NCBI GenBank assembly: GCA_965222645.1
Contig: OZ244968.1
Coordinates: 496,001-560,000 of the forward strand
Length of the DNA stretch: 64,000 nucleotides
DNA from: JABDMH01 sp965222645
GTDB taxonomy: Bacteria > Bacteroidota > Bacteroidia > Chitinophagales > Saprospiraceae
Reading direction: 5' to 3'
Part shown: piece after piece, positions 24,343-32,705 of the stretch
Layout: every line of letters begins with the position of its first letter
Position numbering within the stretch: position 1 is the stretch's first letter
The notes under the pieces: generated by a model
The model's database searches: none
What the model was told of the DNA's origin: nothing
What the model saw: the letters and a program-made list of their open reading frames with translations, nothing else
Program-made: the position numbers and the translations under genes

Positions 24343-24648
24343 GTGTTCGAAATACTGAAAACAGACGAGTTTGACAAATGGCTAAGAAAACTTCGGGATA
24401 AACGAGCCTTAGCCAAAATACTTTTGAGAATCCAGCGAATCGAAGAACATGGCAACTTCGGGGACTGCGAATCAGTAGGTGGTGAAATCAGAGAGTTAAG
24501 AATTCATTATGCCAAAGGATATAGAGTTTACTTAACTCAACACGGCAAAACCGTAGTATTACTGATCAATGGTGGAACCAAATCAAGCCAAACCAAGGAT
24601 ATTAAAAAAGCTCAAACTATTTTAAAAACTTATAAATCACAGAAGTAA
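24343..24648 (+). CDS. HigB/RelE-like toxin (addiction module killer protein)
   Basis: The 101-aa protein is of the RelE/ParE superfamily, 'addiction module killer protein' type. It has FDKWLRKLRD, ILLRIQRIEEHGNFGD, GGEIRELRIHYAKGYRVYL, VVLLINGGTKSSQ and a C-terminal basic helix. It starts at GTG 24343. Such toxins are ribosome-dependent mRNA nucleases. The antitoxin gene follows 1 bp after the stop, so the toxin comes first as in HigBA. Confidence 0.9.
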   Translation: MFEILKTDEFDKWLRKLRDKRALAKILLRIQRIEEHGNFGDCESVGGEIRELRIHYAKGYRVYLTQHGKTVVLLINGGTKSSQTKDIKKAQTILKTYKSQK

Positions 24649-24649
24649 A

Positions 24650-24940
24650 ATGGCCAAAATAAAAGTATCAAAATTTGACATTGCTGAGTATTTAGATGAT
24701 GAAGTTATGATCCAAGAATATCTAAATAATGTATTGGAGGAAGGCAAAACCGATGATTTGATTGGAGCAATAGGACATATCGCAAAAGCAAAAGGTATGT
24801 CAAAAATCGCGAATGAAACAGGCATGAGTAGACCAAGTTTGTACAAGGCACTGTCAAAAGGTTCCAAACCTCAATTTGAAACTATTCATAAAGTAATAAA
24901 AGCTTTGGGTGGAAACTTAACCGTTGACATGAGCCAATAA
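24650..24940 (+). CDS. HigA-like antitoxin (HTH)
   Basis: The 96-aa antitoxin of the 'putative addiction module antidote' family has an N-terminal acidic DIAEYLDDEVMIQEYLNNVL segment and a Cro/C1-type HTH (~45-90, MSKIANETGMSRPSLYKALS). It neutralises the preceding toxin and probably binds the palindrome at 24316-24335. The pair occupies one cassette ending at the attC-7 R''. Confidence 0.9.
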   Translation: MAKIKVSKFDIAEYLDDEVMIQEYLNNVLEEGKTDDLIGAIGHIAKAKGMSKIANETGMSRPSLYKALSKGSKPQFETIHKVIKALGGNLTVDMSQ

Positions 24941-24944
24941 TAAC

Positions 24945-24952
24945 TCCTCACA
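24945..24952 (+). other. attC-7 R'' half (rest of site deleted)
   Basis: TCCTCACA precedes the intron fragment. With the expected AC it would complement the cassette start GTTGTGAGGA at 24221. No right half of the attC remains. Confidence 0.75.
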
Positions 24953-25077
24953 ATCGAGTAGACGGTTCCGACCAATAAATTGATCGGAGTGCGCCTCTCA
25001 CACCACCGTAAATACGGTTCTCGTATACGGCGATTCTCTAAACATGAATTCGTTTTAGATAGTACTGTTCAAAAGAT
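24953..25077 (-). mobile_element. 5'-truncated group II intron fragment i3
   Basis: These 125 bases match the 3' end of i1/i2: domains VI and V and the last codons of the maturase, up to AAAAGAT. The domain V stem is mutated (CGTAAATACGG for CGTACGTACGG), so it is inactive. It stops abruptly and joins ATCCG, the inner part of the next cassette start. Confidence 0.88.
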
Positions 25078-25107
25078 CCGATTGGAACAAAACAAGCACG
25101 TTAAACG

Positions 25108-25121
25108 TTCCATATATGGAA
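25108..25121. promoter_or_regulatory. Operator of second TA cassette
   Basis: TTCCATATATGGAA is a perfect 14-bp palindrome 24 bp upstream of the toxin ATG. It is the probable binding site of the Xre antitoxin. Confidence 0.6.
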
Positions 25122-25145
25122 ACATTTTCGTATCTTTGATGAAGC

Positions 25146-25499
25146 ATGGAATTAAAGAAACCCATCGAAGTACGATTGCTCGAAGATGCTGGAGAGTACT
25201 TTGTCAGTTTAGATGAGAAAATTCAGATAAAGCTTTTGAAGTCCTTTGAAAAGACGCAGATGGGGCTCAAAGGTCAATGGTTCAAGCAGCTAAACCGTAA
25301 TATATGGGAATTTCGGGAAAGAGATCACAGAAGATTTTATCGAATTCTTGGGTTTTGGGATAGGACTGAGAATAAGGCCACCTTGATTCTTGCAACACAT
25401 GGATTTGATAAGAAAACGAATAAGACACCTCCAGGTCAAATTGCAAAGGCAGAACGCATGAGAACAGAATATTTCAAAAATAAAAAATCTGGGAAATGA
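25146..25499 (+). CDS. higB: HigB-type toxin (phage Gp49-like)
   Basis: The 117-aa protein belongs to the phage-derived Gp49-like/HigB family: VRLLEDAGEYFVSLDEKIQ, MGLKGQWFKQLNRNIWEFRE, RRFYRILGF and ILATHGFDKKTNKTP. It is expected to be a ribosome-dependent RNase toxin. Its stop overlaps the antitoxin start (ATGA, 4 bp). The gene has its own palindromic operator upstream. Confidence 0.93.
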   Translation: MELKKPIEVRLLEDAGEYFVSLDEKIQIKLLKSFEKTQMGLKGQWFKQLNRNIWEFRERDHRRFYRILGFWDRTENKATLILATHGFDKKTNKTPPGQIAKAERMRTEYFKNKKSGK

Positions 25500-25804
25500 G
25501 AACGATAAGTGTAGATGAGCTAAAAGATAAGCATCTTGGTAAGCTGGGAACTCCAAAGCGGGATCAGTATGAGCAGGAATTACATGTGGAGGTCCTCGCT
25601 GAGCAAATCAAAGCCCTGAGAAAGGAGAGAAATCTCACCCAAGAGCAGCTTGGAAATTTAATTGGAGTACAACGCTCTCAAATATCAAAGCTTGAAAATG
25701 GTATGTCTAACATTACGATTGGAACCTTGCTTAAAGTTTTTAATGCCTTAAAAGCCCAGATAAATTTCTCAATTACTAAAGAGGATGATTTTCAGGTTGC
25801 TTAA
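25496..25804 (+). CDS. higA: HigA-type antitoxin (Xre family)
   Basis: The 102-aa antitoxin has an N-terminal toxin-binding segment (DELKDKHLGKLGTPKRDQYE) and a Cro/C1 HTH (~38-92, LTQEQLGNLIGVQRSQISKL). It overlaps the toxin gene by 4 bp. The cassette ends at attC-8, whose R'' CGGATGTAAC predicts a start GTTACATCCG. Only ATCCG of this survives at 25076-25080. Confidence 0.93.
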   Translation: MRTISVDELKDKHLGKLGTPKRDQYEQELHVEVLAEQIKALRKERNLTQEQLGNLIGVQRSQISKLENGMSNITIGTLLKVFNALKAQINFSITKEDDFQVA

Positions 25805-25815
25805 ACAAAAAGCAA

Positions 25816-25912
25816 CCGGATGTAACAATGTACATTGAGCTATGCCTCCTTCCAGTCGGCACACGATCGCCCTTAAGGGCTTCCCTGGCTGATGTACTCA
25901 CCGTTAGAGATA
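25816..25912 (+). other. attC-8 recombination site
   Basis: R'' GGATGTAACA (25819-25827) is followed by ATGTACAT. The right arm ATGTAC precedes a short spacer and GTTA (25903-25906). A GCCCTTAAGGGC hairpin forms the apex. Pairing is less regular than in attC-3 or attC-4. Confidence 0.75.
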
Positions 25913-25983
25913 AGCAAAGAAAAGGTACTCGCACAATTGACAATCTCGCAGGTAAAACTTACTTTAGTATCTAATTAGATACT

Positions 25984-26211
25984 ATGCCCACGTTCTTCAT
26001 TGTAGAAGGTGTAAAGATCTGCCTATTCTTTGAGGACCACGGTCCACCTCACTTTCACGCTTTCATAGCGGAATATGAATTGGTCGTAGAGATTAAGAAC
26101 GGACATATAAGGAGAGGCGATCTTCCAACAAATAAGAAGAAATTGGTGCTCAAGTGGGCAGAGGAGAACAAGAAAGAACTAATGAAGATCTGGATCGATT
26201 TAAATAAATAA
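25984..26211 (+). CDS. DUF4160 protein
   Basis: The 75-aa protein has the DUF4160 signature: ICLFFEDHGPPHFHAFIAEYEL, then a C-terminal helix with LKWAEENKKELMKIW. DUF4160 is usually found next to DUF2442, as here, and the pair is treated as a TA-like module. The histidine cluster (HGPPHFH) is conserved and could bind metal. It is the first gene of the cassette starting GTTAGAGATA. Confidence 0.9.
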   Translation: MPTFFIVEGVKICLFFEDHGPPHFHAFIAEYELVVEIKNGHIRRGDLPTNKKKLVLKWAEENKKELMKIWIDLNK

Positions 26212-26212
26212 C

Positions 26213-26737
26213 ATGAGGAAGATTAGGTATAGTACAAGAGTTATTAGGATCAATAAAGTTACTGGATTTAGAATCCACTGTGCATTCAACAACGGTGAAC
26301 ACCGAATAATAGACTTCGCAAAATTCTTTGATAAATACAACTTCTCGCGAGATGAAATGCGTAGGAGCATTATGGATCCAAAAATATTTAAGACAGTCGA
26401 ACTATCAGACTACACTCTATCCTGGCCAACGATTCGAAAAGAAATAAAACTCAAATCGGGCAAGACCTTCAACGTTTCATTTGATTTGGACCCTACAGTG
26501 CTATATGAAAACAGCGAGCCTGATATTAAGAGAAATGAACGTTATAAGATTGGCAAACTGATCAAAGAAGAAAGGGAAAAAGCTGGTATAACACAGCAAG
26601 AACTGGCTATTAAAAGTGGTACGACACGCAACTACATCTCTAGGATTGAAAATCACAAATCAGATATTGAACTAAGAACTCTTCGCAAAATCATCGAGCT
26701 TGGATTTGGCAAGGAACTCGAGCTTGCAGTCAAGTAA
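26213..26737 (+). CDS. DUF2442-Xre fusion (TA-like partner)
   Basis: This is a 174-aa protein. Residues ~1-85 are DUF2442-like (AFNNGEHRIIDFAKFF, YTLSWPTIRKEIKL). Residues ~115-170 form a Cro/C1 HTH (GITQQELAIKSGTTRNYISR). It starts 1 bp after DUF4160. The added HTH suggests that this protein autoregulates the pair. The cassette end TATCTCTAAC exactly complements its start GTTAGAGATA. Confidence 0.9.
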   Translation: MRKIRYSTRVIRINKVTGFRIHCAFNNGEHRIIDFAKFFDKYNFSRDEMRRSIMDPKIFKTVELSDYTLSWPTIRKEIKLKSGKTFNVSFDLDPTVLYENSEPDIKRNERYKIGKLIKEEREKAGITQQELAIKSGTTRNYISRIENHKSDIELRTLRKIIELGFGKELELAVK

Positions 26738-26748
26738 TCGGTCAATGC

Positions 26749-26823
26749 CTATCTCTAACACTAGATGCCACAGCATGCACTCCTAAGTCCTGCACGACTG
26801 GGTATCATTTACCGTTGTGTGCA
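26749..26823 (+). other. attC-9 recombination site
   Basis: TAACA (26756-26760), then CTAGATGCCAC, AGCATGCACTCC. The right arm is TGCACGAC, GGGTATCAT, a spacer and GTTG (26814-26817). It is closely related to attC-15 at 37772-37848. Confidence 0.82.
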
Positions 26824-26833
26824 ACTAAAATAA

Positions 26834-27592
26834 ATGAAAAAAGAACAAACATACAGGGAAATCGAACCCATCGAAAAATTGAAAAATTTGGTTCATTCCT
26901 TTTGGATGCATAAGAATATATCCAATGAACCAGAACATTTAACTATTGTGCCAGATAGTTATCTCAAAATAGTCTTCGTTGTCATCAATGGAAAAGTGGA
27001 AAAATATTTTCTGACTGGCTTATGGATAAGAGAAAACACTTTTATCACTCCTCCAAATGCCATTAATTATGGATGCCGACTGAAAATATTGGCACCTGAA
27101 TATTTATTGCAACGAGAGGCTGCATCTATTTTACAGGATTTCAAGCAGTTGGATTTAAGCTATTTAAATTTAAAATATTTTGACCTTTCTTCATTTGAAA
27201 ATATTGTGCATCAATGGGAAACGGAATTGCTGAAAATCAAATCACCCAAAACCATAACGGGCAATAAATTGAGGTTGTCCCAACTCTTGGATGAAATAAA
27301 AGGAGATGCCGCGGCAAAAGAAATATCGCAACAGATATTTTGGACTAACCGACAAATAAACCGCTACCTAAATAAATACATCGGTGTTTCCTTGAAAAAA
27401 TACCTCAATATTCAAAAGGCATATCATTCTTATATCCAAATCAGGGAAGGCAGATTTTTTCCAGAAAAGTATTACTACGACAGAGCGCATTTTGTCAGGG
27501 AAATCAAAAAACACACAGGAGAAGCCCCAAGCGAATTGCACAAGTTGCAAAACGACCGATTTATACAAATAAAAAATATCAAAGGGGAATAG
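26834..27592 (+). CDS. AraC-family transcriptional regulator
   Basis: The 252-aa protein has an N-terminal AraC ligand-like domain (DUF6597 type: LVHSFWMHKNI, IVPDSYLKIVFVV). Its C-terminal HTH_18 domain (~160-245) has AAKEISQQIFWTNRQINRYLNKYIGVSLKKYLNIQ in two parts and ends KHTGEAPSEL. It starts 17 bp after the R' of attC-9. It leads a set of five same-strand genes and may control them. Confidence 0.85.
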   Translation: MKKEQTYREIEPIEKLKNLVHSFWMHKNISNEPEHLTIVPDSYLKIVFVVINGKVEKYFLTGLWIRENTFITPPNAINYGCRLKILAPEYLLQREAASILQDFKQLDLSYLNLKYFDLSSFENIVHQWETELLKIKSPKTITGNKLRLSQLLDEIKGDAAAKEISQQIFWTNRQINRYLNKYIGVSLKKYLNIQKAYHSYIQIREGRFFPEKYYYDRAHFVREIKKHTGEAPSELHKLQNDRFIQIKNIKGE

Positions 27593-27614
27593 ATTTGCAG
27601 AAAATTTATTTCCA

Positions 27615-28400
27615 ATGGCAAAATATACTTACCTGTTTTTATTAAGTCTTTTTTTCCTTTTTAGTTGTAATAACTTTCAGGAAAGAAAGCCATCTTCTAA
27701 GCCAGACTCATCAAAGAACAACCAGTCTGAAGCAGCTACTTCAGACGACAAAATTGGTAGAACCAATTATGCAGTGGTCTGGAAATGGGCAATAGATGAC
27801 TCGGAACTGGTTGCCAATAATACTCCGAAAATTTCTCAAGAACTTACCGATTTATGGAAGGCGGATATAGTCGAGAACGCTTACTTTGACTCAGAGGCAA
27901 AAGTGGACAAATTTGATTACTTCCCCAACATCACCTTTTTTCTCAAGGCTCAAAATGAAGTAGAGGCGATAGCTCTACTTAATAAATTAACCGTTGTGAC
28001 TAAGGGAATTGCAACTTATCGACTATTTCCAGTTGGTCAATTGTGGCTCGACAGAAAAACAGAAATTATCAATCAAAAAGGGATTACAAAATCCTTTGTC
28101 TCGGTTTGGACAACCATCAAATCTCCACTTCATGGCGAAGGAGCAGACGACTTGCTCAAACGTCAAAATGATACTGTTCTTAAATTATGGAATGAGGGTA
28201 GTATCGAAAATGTATATTTTGATATAGAAGGAACTTATGAGCCGAACAAGAAAACAGATTTTGTCTTCTTTGTAAATGTGAACTCTGAGACAGAGGCAAA
28301 AAGCATTTGTGAATCCCTACCATTTTATCAGCAAAAATTAGCCACCTACGAACTCTACCAAGTAGGTGTTTTCTGGATGGGCAAATACGAAGAAAATTAA
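27615..28400 (+). CDS. Lipoprotein with two YciI/muconolactone-isomerase-like repeats
   Basis: The 261-aa protein has a lipoprotein signal (FLFSCNN, Cys ~18). Two homologous ~95-residue halves follow: VWKWAIDDSE ... WKADIVENAYFD ... RLFPVGQLWLDR and VWTTIKSPLHG ... WNEGSIENVYFD ... ELYQVGVFWMGK. The fold looks like a dimeric alpha/beta-barrel monooxygenase or muconolactone isomerase-like domain duplicated in one chain. It lies between the AraC gene and the ferric-reductase-like gene. Function unknown. Confidence 0.75.
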   Translation: MAKYTYLFLLSLFFLFSCNNFQERKPSSKPDSSKNNQSEAATSDDKIGRTNYAVVWKWAIDDSELVANNTPKISQELTDLWKADIVENAYFDSEAKVDKFDYFPNITFFLKAQNEVEAIALLNKLTVVTKGIATYRLFPVGQLWLDRKTEIINQKGITKSFVSVWTTIKSPLHGEGADDLLKRQNDTVLKLWNEGSIENVYFDIEGTYEPNKKTDFVFFVNVNSETEAKSICESLPFYQQKLATYELYQVGVFWMGKYEEN

Positions 28401-28430
28401 TTTTTAATCACCTTTTCCAAATTCACAAGT

Positions 28431-29732
28431 ATGCGTCATTTAAAACAGGAAATCTATTTTCCTATCATCATAGCTATACATTTTATTTTCTGGGCGATAG
28501 ACCTATATTTTTATAATGGCTCTTTCAAAGAAGTTTCATCTGATACGCTTTTGTTTGGTGAAATGACCAATGAATCATGGAAGAATGTTCACCGAATATT
28601 GGGTGAAGTATTTTCCTCTTGGGTAGTCACCGTTTTTGCCTTCAATTTTTTAATGGCAACCCGTGCAAAATGGGTGGAGCGTATTTTTGGAGGATTGGAT
28701 AAAATGTACCTTATCCATCGTAGGTCAGGAGTTATCGCAGTCTTTCTTTTAATAGCTCACTTCGTTGTTGTACCAAGAGACCTTACCGAATTTAATCCAG
28801 GTAAGCCATTGGGTTTTTATGCTTTTGTGCTCATTATAATTGGTGTCTTACTTTCCGCAGCCCCTATATTCAAAAGAAAAATTCCTTATCACAAGTGGAT
28901 AAACATCCACAAATTAATGGGGGTGTTTTATGTCATGGGTGTATTTCATGGCTTAATGGTCAATAGCTTGATAAAGGACTTGCCTATTACCAGAGTGTAT
29001 GTTTTCGGAATGGCATTCGTTGGCATTGCCGCATGGATTTACCGAGCATTTCTTTTTAATATTTTCAATAAAAAACTGGATTACAGAATTGCGGAAGTAT
29101 ATGAGTTGGGGCATCAAATCACAGAAGTTATACTTAAACCCGTCAAGAAAGAATTGCACTACTTAGCAGGTCAGTTTGCCTTCTTCAAATTCCCTTCTAT
29201 TAGCAAACGAGAACAGCACCCGTTCACATTGAGCAGTCACCCCTATGATAATTCGCTACGAATTACAGTCAAAGGTTTGGGAGATTATACCAATGACTTG
29301 AGCAATAAATTGAAAGCAGGTGACACCGCATTGGTTGAAGGGGCATATGGTCACTTTTCATCCAGCTATATCAAAGAATCGGACCAAATTTGGGTTGCGG
29401 GAGGCATTGGGATTACCCCATTTCTATCACTTGCCAAAGATTTGCATCCCAATAATATACATCTCTTTTGGTGTGTGAACAAAAAAGAAGAAGCCGTTTA
29501 TATGGACGAACTGCAAGAAGCAGCAAATAAAAATCTGAATTTCGAATTTACTGTCTGGTCTTCAGATAAGTCTGGTTATTTAACTGCCGACAAATTAGAT
29601 ACTGACAATTACAAAAACAAAGGATATTTAATCTGCGGACCCAAAGCATTGAAAGAAAGTATGATAAAAGGGCTTCTTCAAAAGGGGGTGAGCAGAGATA
29701 ATATTTATGATGAAGAATTTGCATTCAGATAA
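28431..29732 (+). CDS. Ferric reductase-like flavocytochrome / oxidoreductase
   Basis: The 433-aa protein has an N-terminal ferric-reductase-like membrane domain (six helices, residues ~10-215) with heme-ligand-type histidines (HRILGEVFSSW, IHRRSGVIAV, YHKWINIHKLMGVFYV, GVFHGL). A ferredoxin-reductase-type FAD/NAD(P) module (~220-433) has REQHPFTLSSHP, VEGAYGHFSSS, WVAGGIGITPFLSL and a C-terminal IYDEEFAFR. It should carry electrons from NAD(P)H across the inner membrane. The substrate is not evident. Confidence 0.88.
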   Translation: MRHLKQEIYFPIIIAIHFIFWAIDLYFYNGSFKEVSSDTLLFGEMTNESWKNVHRILGEVFSSWVVTVFAFNFLMATRAKWVERIFGGLDKMYLIHRRSGVIAVFLLIAHFVVVPRDLTEFNPGKPLGFYAFVLIIIGVLLSAAPIFKRKIPYHKWINIHKLMGVFYVMGVFHGLMVNSLIKDLPITRVYVFGMAFVGIAAWIYRAFLFNIFNKKLDYRIAEVYELGHQITEVILKPVKKELHYLAGQFAFFKFPSISKREQHPFTLSSHPYDNSLRITVKGLGDYTNDLSNKLKAGDTALVEGAYGHFSSSYIKESDQIWVAGGIGITPFLSLAKDLHPNNIHLFWCVNKKEEAVYMDELQEAANKNLNFEFTVWSSDKSGYLTADKLDTDNYKNKGYLICGPKALKESMIKGLLQKGVSRDNIYDEEFAFR

Positions 29733-29750
29733 AACCAAAAATAAAAAATC

Positions 29751-30473
29751 ATGACACAGAATCCTAAACTCAAAGCGATTGTATCTATCAGAAATTTAGT
29801 ACTTGGCTTGTCCAATGATTGGAAGGAACTAAAATCATTAGGAGGAGAAATTGATGAATCCGTTCGCCTTGCCAGTACCAAATTTATCAACCAAGCTCCA
29901 ATAACAGCCCACGAAAGGTGGTTAACAGAAATGGGCAAAATGGAGCAAAATATTCGTTCTCTAAAGAGCATTATGAACCAGTCGGTTGAGAAAATCAACA
30001 ATAAGAAGTCAGAGGGATTGGCAGACATTTGGAACAGTCACACGAAATTTTCTACGAATTTACTCGACAGATTGAATACTTTATTCGAATTGGGAAAAAC
30101 ACATTTGCCAGAAGGTTATCAATCGAGTTGGACAAAGAATTGGAATACGATTTTTGATAAGTTCGTAGCTATCCAACAACTTGCGGAAGGAAGCAGTTTG
30201 CACCTATCCATGATAAGTGAATTTGCACCAGAAGAAGTAGATGAACTGACCGATACCATATTAAGGAATATGCCAAAAAGATATACAATGGAAGAAGCAC
30301 TTCAGTATGAAAAAGAATATATGGAAGCCTATGAAGAACTCAAAAAAGAGGCGACTCAAAAAAAGAATTTATGGGACAGGTTTCTTGATGTTCTTGCTGG
30401 CGGCGTCCAACAATCACCTGCAGAACGGGTAATGATGCAGCGGTGGGTCAATGGAGAAAAGGGAGAATTGTGA
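29751..30473 (+). CDS. Unknown helical protein
   Basis: The 240-aa, mostly helical soluble protein is of unrecognised family. Segments with WKELKSLGGEIDE, LNTLFELGKTHLPEGYQ and a C-terminal GGVQQSPAERVMMQRW are visible. It follows the oxidoreductase gene by 18 bp, so it is probably co-transcribed. Confidence 0.65.
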   Translation: MTQNPKLKAIVSIRNLVLGLSNDWKELKSLGGEIDESVRLASTKFINQAPITAHERWLTEMGKMEQNIRSLKSIMNQSVEKINNKKSEGLADIWNSHTKFSTNLLDRLNTLFELGKTHLPEGYQSSWTKNWNTIFDKFVAIQQLAEGSSLHLSMISEFAPEEVDELTDTILRNMPKRYTMEEALQYEKEYMEAYEELKKEATQKKNLWDRFLDVLAGGVQQSPAERVMMQRWVNGEKGEL

Positions 30474-30516
30474 AAATAATTAAAATCAAAACAAACGTCG
30501 TCAAACTTGTAGCAAA

Positions 30517-31056
30517 ATGAATAAAATCAACTATTTAACTTTTAGCGGAATCGCTATGGCAATTGCAGGTGCTTTAATGCTTACATCAGAAAGTATTGGC
30601 ATTGGAACAGCCAAATTTTTAGTTCCACTAATGTTTGCAATAGGCGGTGTATTGGCATATATGTTTGCCAATGCAAATAAGCAACACAAACTTGCCAACC
30701 AATACCACGCAGCTCAGGGCATAGGTATGATTATTTTTGCCGTGATTATTGGACTTGGCGCCGAAAATTTAGGAGACTTTTTAAAGTATATAACTTACTT
30801 TATGTTATTCTTCGGACTAATCGAAATAATCTTTGCATTCATGGCACTTAATTCATCGCAAAAACTAAATACTGGAATTTTAATTTCCAGATTTATAGCA
30901 GGTTTATTCAACTTGATTGGGGCAGTAGTGATTTTAGCTACTTCCGTTACAGATGAAATCAACGGACTTTTAATAGCTGGAATTTTAGTTATTATCGGTG
31001 GAATCGCATTTATAGTATTTTCTTTTAGAATAAGAAAAATAACATCCGCTTCATAA
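30517..31056 (+). CDS. HdeD/DUF308-like membrane protein
   Basis: The 179-aa protein has six predicted transmembrane helices in three hairpins, with glycine-rich GGVLAYMFAN and IIGGIAFIVFSFR. It resembles small HdeD/DUF308 membrane proteins. It is the last gene of the five-gene set. Confidence 0.65.
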   Translation: MNKINYLTFSGIAMAIAGALMLTSESIGIGTAKFLVPLMFAIGGVLAYMFANANKQHKLANQYHAAQGIGMIIFAVIIGLGAENLGDFLKYITYFMLFFGLIEIIFAFMALNSSQKLNTGILISRFIAGLFNLIGAVVILATSVTDEINGLLIAGILVIIGGIAFIVFSFRIRKITSAS

Positions 31057-31119
31057 ATCTCATACCGTTCTATTCTTACCTTAATATTTTCTATTTTTAC
31101 AAGGTTGGAAGAAAATGAA

Positions 31120-31948
31120 GTCGAGTAGAGCAGGGAAGTAAATAGTCAATTCCCCACTCTCTCACACCTGTGTGCCGAAGCACTCCGGTGCGCAGACACA
31201 GAACGGTACGTGAACCTCTCGATTCATATGCTTACGCCGAAGCTTCAGCATAGGCGCTACCGCTCTTCAGGATTAGAATAATTACGGTGTAAATCCGTAC
31301 TTCCAATGTTCAAATAAATTCGGATAGGACTTATAAATATCAAGGAGGTAAGCACGTGCCTGAGACCAGCGGCGCCTAAATCGCTTGAATTTATTTATCA
31401 CCCAGCGAATTAATCTGACATTAAGGGCACGAAATACCGTCCGCATGCAGTAAAGACGAAAACGACCATAATAGTAGATCCAGCCTCGGATAATACTGGC
31501 CTTCTGGAGAGCAATATCTTCCAGCTCGGCTCCAGTAGCCCGGTGGATTTTCCACTTCATGATCTGCTGTACCAACGGTCGAGTAGACCAGGGGAATTTC
31601 ACCCCTAGCCTCTCACAGAACCGTACGTGATAGTCTCCCATCATACGGCTCTTCACTGCACTGTCATGGAGTACACCCAAATTGCCAATGTGCAAATAGG
31701 CGTTAGTGAGATGTGCCACCTGACCCAACCTAAATAGCCTCAGTATCCGGTTCCTGTTCGTCGGTACCGACCTGTGCGATCTCGCTTCCTACAGGTTTGT
31801 CCTCACGACCAACACCCTTGCGACTTGCTAGTGGTTCGAGACGTCAATCCCGCCCACAAGGACTTACACCCTCAAGATTAATCCGTACTTTGTGGTGACA
31901 GTCATCGTCACTAACTTCATACGCAATAGATGCCCATGCTGGGCACAC
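31120..31948 (-). mobile_element. Degenerate chimeric group II intron remnant i4
   Basis: On the minus strand the 5' part (31948 down to ~31750) matches domain I of i1/i2, starting GTGTGCCCAGC. The 3' part (31120-31280) is a different domain V/VI that instead matches 38941-39090. Most of the maturase gene is missing. It abuts ACAATG of attC-10 on the right, the usual insertion point. The left flank shows no R''. Confidence 0.7.
31282..31728 (-). pseudogene. Maturase C-terminal fragment
   Basis: The 148-residue frame contains a group II intron maturase-specific (GIIM) C-terminus: KASIIRGWIYYYGRFR, ALNVRLIRWVINKFKR and YKSYPNLFEHWKYGF. The RT core is absent, so it cannot be functional. It differs from the i1/i2 maturase and comes from a second intron type. 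Confidence 0.75.
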
Positions 31949-32078
31949 ACAATGTATATAGTGCATAAGGGTTCTAGAGGTAGTCAAGCGGCATCACCTG
32001 CATCAATTTTGGGTGGTAACTTGATAAGCTTGAAGTCCGCAATCCCTTACGACACCATACACTCGACCGTTATATCCA
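31949..32078 (+). other. attC-10 (R'' lost to intron remnant)
   Basis: (TA)ACA, AATGTATATAGTG and CATAAGGG pair with CCCTTACGACACCATACACT near the right end, followed by a spacer and GTTA (32069-32072). The loop is ~70 bases. Confidence 0.75.
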
Positions 32079-32088
32079 ATTTTCTAGA

Positions 32089-32661
32089 ATGGAAACTCAG
32101 ATTGATATATTGAAGACACTACTAGGCCTGGAAATTGGAACAGTATTGTACGGAAGCTCTCTATTTCTGCCATTTGAAGACTCTAGTCAACTTCACATCT
32201 TCAATAATTTGGCTTTGATGGTGATCGATAAACAGAAGATGCAACTTATTGAATACAAATTGGTGGCCTCAAACCCAATTTATAAACACCATGATAATAG
32301 ATGCAAACTACTGATCAGAAAACATACTCATGAAATGAAGGAAAAATATTCAATTAAAGTAAAGGGGTATGACAATAGGCTCTCAATTGATTTGAAGGTA
32401 GATAGAATCTGGCTGATTGAGAATAGTTCCTCATCCGAACACCTAGACGAACTGAACGATTATCCAACACTAACCTCAACGATTGTCGTGGAAGATATTA
32501 GGAAAGATAGCTACCTGCTTGTGAATTCTTATCGAGGCCAATTTGAGAGCGGTCTGAAAAGGATTTCTTTAAGATTTGGTACTGGCTTCAATTTAACGGA
32601 TTTGGCAGAAATCAATGGAATGGAGTCACACATTGTGAGCAAATTTGTGTGTGGTAACTAG
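32089..32661 (+). CDS. Unknown cassette protein
   Basis: The 190-aa soluble protein is of unrecognised family. It starts 17 bp after the attC-10 R', a spacing seen in other cassettes here. Its stop TAG directly follows GTGGTAAC, part of a degenerate attC. No motif allows a functional call. Confidence 0.6.
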   Translation: METQIDILKTLLGLEIGTVLYGSSLFLPFEDSSQLHIFNNLALMVIDKQKMQLIEYKLVASNPIYKHHDNRCKLLIRKHTHEMKEKYSIKVKGYDNRLSIDLKVDRIWLIENSSSSEHLDELNDYPTLTSTIVVEDIRKDSYLLVNSYRGQFESGLKRISLRFGTGFNLTDLAEINGMESHIVSKFVCGN

Positions 32662-32705
32662 ATGTAACTGGCCGTTACCACATCAGCCACCCTATCTGGA
32701 TGGCG
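32645..32705 (+). other. Degenerate attC-11
   Basis: GTGGTAAC and GTTACCAC form a short palindrome. CAGCCACCCTATCTGGATGG is the core seen in attC-2 and attC-16. The right arm and R' are missing and the sequence runs straight into the next coding frame, so the site is probably dead. Confidence 0.55.
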
